This document shows, in pieces, positions 5,436 to 10,147 of a DNA stretch of 10,147 nt (position 1 is its first letter; each line of letters begins with the position of its first letter). Under the pieces are notes generated by a model. It searched no databases. It was not told the origin of the DNA and was given only the letters and a program-made list of their open reading frames with translations. Source of the stretch: DATGKD01 sp035294855 (GTDB taxonomy: Bacteria; Actinomycetota; Acidimicrobiia; Acidimicrobiales; UBA8190). The stretch covers positions 1-10,147 of the forward strand of contig DATGKD010000082.1 of assembly GCA_035294855.1 (NCBI GenBank), read 5' to 3'. A program made the translations under genes and the position numbers.

Positions 5436-7013
5436 ATGGGCGACCACGAGGGACGAGCGGGCGGGGAGGGCGACGACACGGCGCCGGACGAGGAGCATCC
5501 TTCCGGGCCCGATGACGCCCTCCCCTCGCCCAGCGCAGCCCCGCCGGCACCGCCACCGGGCTGGTCTCCCCCGCCGGGCTGGTCTCCCCCGCCCGGTAGC
5601 GGTCTCTGGCACGCCGGGTCGCCCAACCCGAGCTGGGATCCGAGCCGAGGCGGGGAGCCAGGCGGGCGTGCCCCGGGACTGTGGGCCGCGCCGGGTGCAC
5701 CGCACGACCCCCCACTGCCTGGCGGCCCCGGCAGATGGCCTCCCGCAGGAGGCGCCCCCCCGTCGTGGATGCCGCCGGGGGCCGGGCCTCCCGGATGGAC
5801 GCCGCCGCCCCCGACCGGTCCGCCCGGCATCTGGCCGCCGCTCGGTGGCCCCGCCGACCCGTGGGCGCCTCCGCCCCCCGGATGGTGGGAGGTGCCACCC
5901 CGCCACCCCGGTCGTTGGCGGCGCATGCAGATCATCGCCCTGAGCGCGGTGGTCGTCATCGTGGCCGCCATCGGGGTCGCGATAGGACGGACCTCGATCA
6001 ACGACCAGCCGCCCAACAACGGGTCGCCGTTCGGCACGCCGTCGGGCTCGTCGGGAGGCGGATCATCTGCCGCGGTCGCGCCCAACACCACGCTCATCAT
6101 GTCGAAGGTCGACCCCGGCGTCGTCGACGTCACCACGCGCCTCGGGTTCGCCAACGGGGCCGCGGCAGGAACCGGCATGGTGCTCGCCTCGTCGGGCGAG
6201 ATCCTCACCAACAACCATGTCATCGCGGGAGCCACGAGCATCGACGTCACCGACGTCGGCAACGGCCGCACCTACAAGGCAACCGTTGTCGGCACCGACA
6301 AGGCGGACGACGTCGCCGTCCTCCAGCTGTCGGGAGCCTCCGGCCTGCGCACGGTGACGATCGGCGACTCGACGACGCTCGGCGTCGGTCAGACCGTCAC
6401 CGCCGTCGGCAACGCGGGCGGCCGCGGCGGCCCACCGAGCGTGGCGGCGGGAACCGTCACCGCCCTCAACCAGCCGATCACCGCCGTCGACGAGTCGGAC
6501 AACACCTCTGAGCAACTGACCGGGCTCGTCCAGACCGACGCCGCGCTGCAGCCGGGCGACTCGGGAGGCCCACTCGTCAACACCCAGGGCGACGTCGTGG
6601 GCATCGACACCGCGGCCTCGACGGGATTCCAGTTCCAATCGGGCTCGAGCGAGGGTTTCGCCATCCCGATCGACACCGCCCTTCCGATCGCCCGCCAGAT
6701 CGCGGCCGGTGTCGCCTCCGCCAAGGTGCACATCGGCCCGGCCGCGTTCCTGGGCGTCGAGGTCCAGGGGGACCAGACGGCTCCGGGGGCCGTGGTGGCC
6801 GCCGTGGAACCCGGGACGCCGGCCGCCCAGGCGGGCATCGCCGAGGGTGACGTCATCGTGGGCCTCGGCGCGGATGCGGTGAACTCGCCAGCGGCGCTCA
6901 CGAACGCCATGCAACATCACCATCCGGGCGACAAGGTGACCGTCACATGGGACGACCAGGCCGGTCAGCAGAACCGCGCCACCGTGGTGCTCGCCACCGG
7001 GCCCGCGGCCTGA
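5436..7013 (+). CDS. Membrane-anchored HtrA/DegP-type serine protease with PDZ domain (525 aa)
   Basis: An S1C-type quality-control protease of the actinobacterial HtrA/PepD kind. Residues 1-163 form a disordered cytoplasmic tail: acidic at first (1-35), then rich in Pro, Gly and Trp. After a basic RWRR comes one membrane helix starting MQIIALSAVVV (164-185), followed by a Gly/Ser linker. The trypsin-like domain has its full triad: His261 in TNNHVIAGA, Asp292 in DDVAVLQL and Ser376 in PGDSGGPLVN. A C-terminal PDZ domain (about 436-520) includes FLGVEV, EPGTPAAQAGIAEGDVIVGL and HPGDKVTVTW. The inside-out topology places the protease outside the membrane, where it would degrade or trim misfolded envelope proteins. 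GGAG 7 nt before ATG 5436 supports the start. It is transcribed alone or after the DUF4331 unit (129-nt gap) and converges on the GNAT gene. Very confident on family; the exact HtrA paralogue cannot be named. Confidence 0.95.
   Translation: MGDHEGRAGGEGDDTAPDEEHPSGPDDALPSPSAAPPAPPPGWSPPPGWSPPPGSGLWHAGSPNPSWDPSRGGEPGGRAPGLWAAPGAPHDPPLPGGPGRWPPAGGAPPSWMPPGAGPPGWTPPPPTGPPGIWPPLGGPADPWAPPPPGWWEVPPRHPGRWRRMQIIALSAVVVIVAAIGVAIGRTSINDQPPNNGSPFGTPSGSSGGGSSAAVAPNTTLIMSKVDPGVVDVTTRLGFANGAAAGTGMVLASSGEILTNNHVIAGATSIDVTDVGNGRTYKATVVGTDKADDVAVLQLSGASGLRTVTIGDSTTLGVGQTVTAVGNAGGRGGPPSVAAGTVTALNQPITAVDESDNTSEQLTGLVQTDAALQPGDSGGPLVNTQGDVVGIDTAASTGFQFQSGSSEGFAIPIDTALPIARQIAAGVASAKVHIGPAAFLGVEVQGDQTAPGAVVAAVEPGTPAAQAGIAEGDVIVGLGADAVNSPAALTNAMQHHHPGDKVTVTWDDQAGQQNRATVVLATGPAA
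5558..5593 (+). repeat. Two perfect 18-bp tandem repeats in the HtrA proline-rich tail
   Basis: The 18-nt unit GGGCTGGTCTCCCCCGCC occurs twice head to tail (5558-5575, 5576-5593), in frame, encoding GWSPPPGWSPP. It suggests recent slippage expansion within the disordered region. Confidence 0.85.
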
Positions 7014-7017
7014 CGGG

Positions 7018-7590
7018 TCAACCCACGCGGCGCCAGTAGACGAGCGCGTCCTCGCCGTCCACCGCGTCGGGGACGCGCCCGACCTCTCTCCACCCGAGCT
7101 CCTCGTACAGGCGACGAGCGGGGTTCGACTCGAACACCAAGTTGAACTGGATGGCGTCGAACCCCAGTCGCGGGGCGCGCCAGATGGAGTCCTCCAGCAA
7201 CAACCGCCCGATGCCCCGCCCGCGTACCGCGCTGTCCACCGCGTAGCCGGCGTTCGCGATGTGCGCGGCGCGCCCCACGAAGTTCGGCTTCAGGTAGTAA
7301 GCGCCCGCGAGGACGGGTCCTCCTCCGGTCTGCAGTCGGACCCCCACCGTCACGGTGACCGCCTTCCACGTGGCGTCGAAGGCCGGCTCGTCGAGCGGGG
7401 GCGCGTGGGGGTACCCCTCGAGTGCCGCCACGATGCTCTCGAACATGCGGTACAGCGCGGGGTACTCGCTCTGGTGGAGCGGCCCGATCACCACCTCGTC
7501 GCCGTGTGACGTCGTCGCCGGGCGCTCGATCGTGGCGTCACCCGACGACGCCCGCATGCCGAAATCCACGCCCCGAGGATACGAACGCAT
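7018..7590 (-). CDS. GNAT-family N-acetyltransferase, Mpr1-like (190 aa)
   Basis: An acetyl-CoA-dependent N-acetyltransferase. The CoA pyrophosphate loop is VRGRGIG (122-128), preceded by the strand HIANAGYAVD (110-119). Motif B is FNLVFESNPARRLYEELGW (149-167), in which Asn156 and Tyr162 sit at usual GNAT positions. YYLKPNFVGRAAHIANAGY and FNLVFESN strongly resemble, from memory, the fungal Mpr1 family that acetylates azetidine-2-carboxylate and proline-related imino acids. Mpr1 residues recalled as Asn135, Asn172 and Leu173 would correspond to Asn113, Asn150 and Leu151 here, with identical 37-residue spacing. The GNAT core starts near residue 33, so the start is uncertain: ATG 7590 is listed, but GTG 7569 lies 6 nt behind a TATCCT box and could be a leaderless start, and ATG 7557 is also possible. 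Convergent with the HtrA gene, 4 nt between stops. GNAT is certain; Mpr1-like substrate is a hypothesis. Confidence 0.88.
   Translation of the reverse strand: MRSYPRGVDFGMRASSGDATIERPATTSHGDEVVIGPLHQSEYPALYRMFESIVAALEGYPHAPPLDEPAFDATWKAVTVTVGVRLQTGGGPVLAGAYYLKPNFVGRAAHIANAGYAVDSAVRGRGIGRLLLEDSIWRAPRLGFDAIQFNLVFESNPARRLYEELGWREVGRVPDAVDGEDALVYWRRVG
7576..7581 (-). promoter_or_regulatory. Possible -10 box for a leaderless GNAT transcript
   Basis: TATCCT on the minus strand is followed after 6 nt by GTG (7569), in frame with the acetyltransferase. The spacing would make GTG the first transcribed codon. No good -35 box is visible, and the box lies inside the longer ORF that starts at 7590, so this is tentative. 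Confidence 0.25.
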
Positions 7591-7645
7591 TCGCCATCGT
7601 GTGCTCGCAGAGCGCCGGCGTCGGCTCGAACGAAGCCTGCCGGTT

Positions 7646-7651
7646 TAGAGT
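7646..7651 (+). promoter_or_regulatory. Possible -10 box upstream of the histidine kinase
   Basis: TAGAGT fits the TAnnnT actinobacterial -10 pattern in the divergent gap between the acetyltransferase and the kinase. Transcription would begin near 7658, which would exclude GTG 7654 as kinase start and favour ATG 7705 or 7726. The -35 region (about 7623-7628, GGCTCG) is poor. Confidence 0.3.
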
Positions 7652-7704
7652 GGGTGTGTACGCAGCGCGGGCCAAGACCGTGCCGCGGCACTGGACGGTG
7701 TCGT

Positions 7705-9039
7705 ATGGGGGTAGGGACACGGTCGATGAGGGTGCGGTCGCGCCTCGCTGACGCCGAGGAGCGGGCGCGCCGGGTCGTGCTCCAGCGACCCTCACGGCGC
7801 GTCGGCCGGCCCCTGCAGACCGCCCGCGGCCGGCGGGGCGAGATCCTGGCCGCCGTCTACGTCATCGGGGTGGTCGGTGCCATTACGGCGTGGCTCGCCG
7901 ATCCCGCCGACATCAGCAACGCCATCGCCATGGCGGCTGTCCTGGCAGTGGCGGGGGTGGGTGCGGTGATCCTGTTCGTGTTCCGCGAACGCCTTCCGGA
8001 GTGGACCGGTGACGTCGCCATCGCCGGGAGCATCGCGCTCATCTCCGGCGCCAACCTCGCATGCCGGCTGCACGTGCACCCGGGGCTCCTCACCGCGTAT
8101 TACATCTGGGTCGGTTTCGCGGCGCCGATGTGGTTCACACGGCGCCGGGCTGCGACATATGTGGGTGTATCGATCCTGGCGTCGGGCGTGGTGGCCCTCG
8201 TGGACGACACAGCGGTCGCCGCGGCGGCGTGGCTCGTCACGGTGGCCGTGCTCATCGTGGCGTTCATCACCGTCGACTCCCTCACCCGTGCGCTCGTCGA
8301 GCGCGAGCGGCTGGCCGCGCTCGGCGAAATGGCGTCAGTGGTGAGCCACGAGCTCCGCAACCCGCTGGCCGTGGTGACGAATTCACTGTTCCTGGTTCGC
8401 CACACGCTCGGGGACTCCCTCACCGCCGAGCTCGAGCGGCATCTCGCGGTGGCCGGACGCGAGGTGGACAAAGCCAATGCCATCATCGAGCACGTCGTCG
8501 CCTTCGTTCGGCCGCGCCGGCCGGAGGTCGAGTCCGTCGCGCTCGACGAGGTGATCGACGAGGCGCTCGAGACGACGCCGCCGCCCCCGGGGGTGCGCGT
8601 CGACCACGACCGTGCTCCGGTCACCGCCGTCGTCGACCGCGGCCATCTGGCTGAGGTGCTCGTCAACCTGGTGTCGAACGCGTACGAAGCGATGCCGGAC
8701 GGCGGCGTCTTGCGCGTCAACGCCCGCCCCGGTGCGGGCGCGGCGCTGGTCGTCGTCGAGGACACCGGACGAGGATTCGACCGCGCCGACGCCGAGCGGC
8801 TCTTCGAGCCCTTCTTCACCACCAAGCCGACCGGCACGGGCCTGGGGTTGGCCATCGTCCGCCGACTGGCAGAGGTCAACCGCGGCGAGGTCACCGTCGA
8901 CATGCGGCCCGGTGGCACGCGCTTCACCGTGACGCTCCCCGCCGGCAAGCCACGCACCTTCGCGGGCCGACCCGGCAACCGGATGCGCCAAGGATCGCGT
9001 GACCAACGCCCGGCCGCCCCGGTCGCGGAGACGTCCTGA
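7705..9039 (+). CDS. Six-helix membrane sensor histidine kinase (444 aa)
   Basis: Numbered from ATG 7705, a basic N-terminus (1-44) is followed by six predicted membrane helices at about 46-66, 72-93, 103-119, 128-144, 149-166 and 172-190, with only short loops, so the sensor is the membrane bundle itself rather than an outer domain. The helix after TM6 leads into the dimerisation/phospho-acceptor domain with SHELRNPL and phospho-accepting His215. The ATPase domain shows the N box NLVSNAYEAMP (Asn325), G1 EDTGRGFD (Asp353), F box LFEPFFTTK and G2 GTGLGLAIV (377-385). The HELRNPL/FFTTK style is close to NtrB-type (HPK4) kinases. A charged tail of about 30 residues follows. Start choice: ATG 7726, with AGGG 9 nt upstream, is equally good; GTG 7654 is less likely. 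No response regulator lies within the window; the next gene, 29 nt on, is a small hydrolase. Kinase function is very likely; ligand and partner are unknown. Confidence 0.93.
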   Translation: MGVGTRSMRVRSRLADAEERARRVVLQRPSRRVGRPLQTARGRRGEILAAVYVIGVVGAITAWLADPADISNAIAMAAVLAVAGVGAVILFVFRERLPEWTGDVAIAGSIALISGANLACRLHVHPGLLTAYYIWVGFAAPMWFTRRRAATYVGVSILASGVVALVDDTAVAAAAWLVTVAVLIVAFITVDSLTRALVERERLAALGEMASVVSHELRNPLAVVTNSLFLVRHTLGDSLTAELERHLAVAGREVDKANAIIEHVVAFVRPRRPEVESVALDEVIDEALETTPPPPGVRVDHDRAPVTAVVDRGHLAEVLVNLVSNAYEAMPDGGVLRVNARPGAGAALVVVEDTGRGFDRADAERLFEPFFTTKPTGTGLGLAIVRRLAEVNRGEVTVDMRPGGTRFTVTLPAGKPRTFAGRPGNRMRQGSRDQRPAAPVAETS

Positions 9040-9068
9040 CCCCGAGCTCGGCGGGAAAGAAGCCGCGC

Positions 9069-9659
9069 GTGCCCGGGAAACCGACGCAGCACGGCGGCGT
9101 ACGCGGCCTCGTGCTCACGCCGGGGGCGAGCGCGGGACGCGACCAGCCCGCGCTCGTCGCCATCGACCGCGCGGTGTCGGCCACGGGCGTGACCGTCGAG
9201 CGGATCGACTTCCCGTACCGGCTGCAGGGCCGGCGCGCGCCCGACAAGGCACCGGTGCTGGTGGCGGCGGCGGACAGCGCGGCGCGCGCCCTGGCACATG
9301 CACTCGATGTGCCTCAGGACGCCATCGCGCTGGGAGGCCGTTCGATGGGTGGCCGCATGTGCTCGATGGCGGTGGCGGAGGGGCTGCCGGCCGCTGCGTT
9401 GATCCTCGTCAGCTATCCGTTGCATCCACCGGGCAGGCCGGAGAACGCGCGTACTGCCCACTTCGACGGGATCGGTGTGCCGTGCCTCTTCGTGTCCGGC
9501 ACGCGTGACGCCTTCGGCACACCCGACGAGCTCGTCGCCGCCACGGCCACGATCCCCGGCGAGGTCACCCATGTGTGGATCGAAGGCGGCGACCACGGAT
9601 TGCGAGGGAAGGACGAACGCGTAGCGGAGTCAGTCGTGACCTGGCTGAGGGAGCGATGA
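9069..9659 (+). CDS. Small alpha/beta hydrolase of the Tex30/KANL3 (dienelactone-hydrolase-like) type (196 aa)
   Basis: A compact alpha/beta hydrolase without a lid. The first strand RGLVLTPGASAGRD (12-25) carries the 'PGA' oxyanion loop typical of the Tex30/KANL3-like group. The nucleophile elbow is GGRSMGGR (Ser92), the acid is in SGTRDAFG (Asp147) and the histidine in EGGDHGLRG (His176), so the triad is complete. YPLHPPGRPENART (118-131) and the FDGIGVPCLFVSG strand are also characteristic of the group. The length of about 200 residues is normal. GTG 9069 is the start that preserves the first strand; a weak GAAG lies 6 nt upstream. It follows the histidine kinase by 29 nt on the same strand and probably shares its transcript. 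Substrate unknown; bacterial members are generally annotated only as hydrolases or dienelactone-hydrolase-like proteins. Confidence 0.88.
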   Translation: MPGKPTQHGGVRGLVLTPGASAGRDQPALVAIDRAVSATGVTVERIDFPYRLQGRRAPDKAPVLVAAADSAARALAHALDVPQDAIALGGRSMGGRMCSMAVAEGLPAAALILVSYPLHPPGRPENARTAHFDGIGVPCLFVSGTRDAFGTPDELVAATATIPGEVTHVWIEGGDHGLRGKDERVAESVVTWLRER

Positions 9660-9747
9660 CCGACGTGGCCTGGCTTTCTTCGTTTTGCGCGTGTCGTTGG
9701 CATATCCGTGTGTTCACCAGGGCGCCGGTCGGGTCGATGACTCTTCA

Positions 9748-10147
9748 ATGCTCACATCCGTCACAGGAGCCACTGGCACACCGACGACCAGCACACCGAC
9801 GACCGGCACGCCGACCGACGCCGTCGGTTCGGCAGGCGCCGACGCAAGCGCAACGCGACCCAGCACGCGCCGGACCGCCCGGCGCGCCGCCGTGGCGGTC
9901 GTCGTGGTGGCGGCCGCGCTGGCACTGTTCGTCGGAGCCGGGCCCGCCGCGGCCGACACCGTCAAGGTGGCGCCGGGCGACACCCTGACGTCGATCGCGG
10001 CGCGCCACCACACGACGGTGGCCGCGCTGGCGGCCGCGAACGGCATCGCGGACCCCAACCGCATCGTCATCGGCAAGGTGCTCCAGATCCCCGGTTCCCC
10101 CGCGCCGGGCATGGCGCTCGCCGGCGTGTCGGTCCCTGCCGGTTCGG
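9748..10147 (+). CDS. LysM-domain envelope protein, N-terminal part; 3' end outside window
   Basis: The visible 133 residues contain a Thr/Pro-rich segment (about 8-30), a basic RRTARR stretch (41-46), one hydrophobic helix (47-65) ending in AAA-D (67-70), a plausible signal peptidase site, and a LysM domain (72-115). The LysM shows KVAPGDTLTSIAARHHT, LAAANGI, and IVIGKVLQIP, the canonical peptidoglycan-binding pattern. The protein is therefore exported or membrane-anchored and binds the cell wall. LysM proteins of this kind often carry a transglycosylase or peptidase domain downstream, which would lie beyond the window. ATG 9748 lacks a clear ribosome site; GTG 9691 or TTG 9685/9697 in the same frame are alternatives, so the start is uncertain. 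About 46 residues before the hydrophobic helix is long for a signal peptide. It lies 88 nt after the hydrolase gene; that gap shows no other feature. Confidence 0.85.
   Translation, partial: MLTSVTGATGTPTTSTPTTGTPTDAVGSAGADASATRPSTRRTARRAAVAVVVVAAALALFVGAGPAAADTVKVAPGDTLTSIAARHHTTVAALAAANGIADPNRIVIGKVLQIPGSPAPGMALAGVSVPAGS
9778..9822 (+). repeat. Three 15-bp tandem repeats encoding TPTT(S/G/-) units
   Basis: ACACCGACGACCAGC (9778-9792) and ACACCGACGACCGGC (9793-9807) differ by one base. A third, degenerate copy follows at 9808-9822. In frame they encode TPTTS, TPTTG and TPTDA in the N-terminal segment of the LysM protein. Confidence 0.75.

Noticed and set aside
5210..6271. 353-codon minus-strand frame with a Gly/Pro-rich, collagen-like look
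   Set aside because: It is the antisense of the proline-rich HtrA tail; the repetitive look follows from the GC-rich codons on the other strand.
7654..7704. GTG 7654 as kinase start
   Set aside because: It sits 2 nt after a possible -10 box and has no ribosome site; ATG 7705 or 7726 is more plausible.
8100..9596. 498-codon minus-strand frame opposite the kinase and the small hydrolase
   Set aside because: Antisense to two genes with complete catalytic motifs; Thr/Ser/Arg-rich and without a recognisable fold.
1..10147. Mobile element, prophage or defence system
   Set aside because: No transposase, integrase, terminal inverted repeats, target duplications, CRISPR repeats, nuclease or toxin-antitoxin motifs were seen, and composition is uniform.

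Overview
The window is uniformly GC-rich. Starts are often GTG, genes sit in tight runs with stop-start overlaps, and at least one promoter looks leaderless. With a Tat signal, a proline-rich HtrA/PepD-type protease, a luciferase-like flavin enzyme and a DUF4331 gene, this points to a high-GC actinobacterium, possibly an acidimicrobiial lineage. The phylum is a fair inference; the class is a guess. There are no RNA genes, insertion sequences, CRISPR arrays or phage genes, and no gene-free stretch exceeds 300 bases.

Region 1 (1-3068, minus strand) is a four-gene run read right to left from a sigma70-like promoter (TTGACG-16-TACCAT) that would place transcription start at or near the first ATG. 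The order is a haem-oxygenase-fold diiron protein of the CADD type, a luciferase-like flavin monooxygenase, an alpha/beta hydrolase, and a short-chain dehydrogenase cut by the window edge. Gaps are 40 nt, a 4-nt overlap and 2 nt, so the last three are almost certainly co-translated. The enzyme set suggests oxygen-dependent attack, ester or amide cleavage and alcohol/ketone redox in one pathway; the substrate is unknown. The CADD-like protein keeps all six predicted metal ligands plus the Tyr and Lys positions recalled as essential for self-sacrificing p-aminobenzoate synthesis in Chlamydia.

Region 2 (3189-5306, plus strand), divergent from region 1 across a 156-nt gap holding short dyads and a repeated octamer, is a three-gene unit: a 97-residue protein with a Tat signal, a 477-residue DUF4331 protein with no signal peptide, and a 107-residue probable beta-sandwich protein. 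The arrangement suggests that the small Tat protein could export the folded DUF4331 protein as a passenger, but this is untested.

Region 3 (5436-7590) holds a membrane-anchored trypsin-like HtrA protease with a PDZ domain and a tryptophan-studded proline-rich cytoplasmic tail. It converges, with only 4 nt between stops, on a GNAT acetyltransferase whose motifs resemble the fungal Mpr1 (azetidine-2-carboxylate acetyltransferase) family.

Region 4 (7705-10147, plus strand) holds a six-helix membrane histidine kinase without an adjacent response regulator, then 29 nt later a small Tex30/KANL3-like alpha/beta hydrolase. Last is the start of a secreted or membrane-anchored LysM protein that runs off the window.
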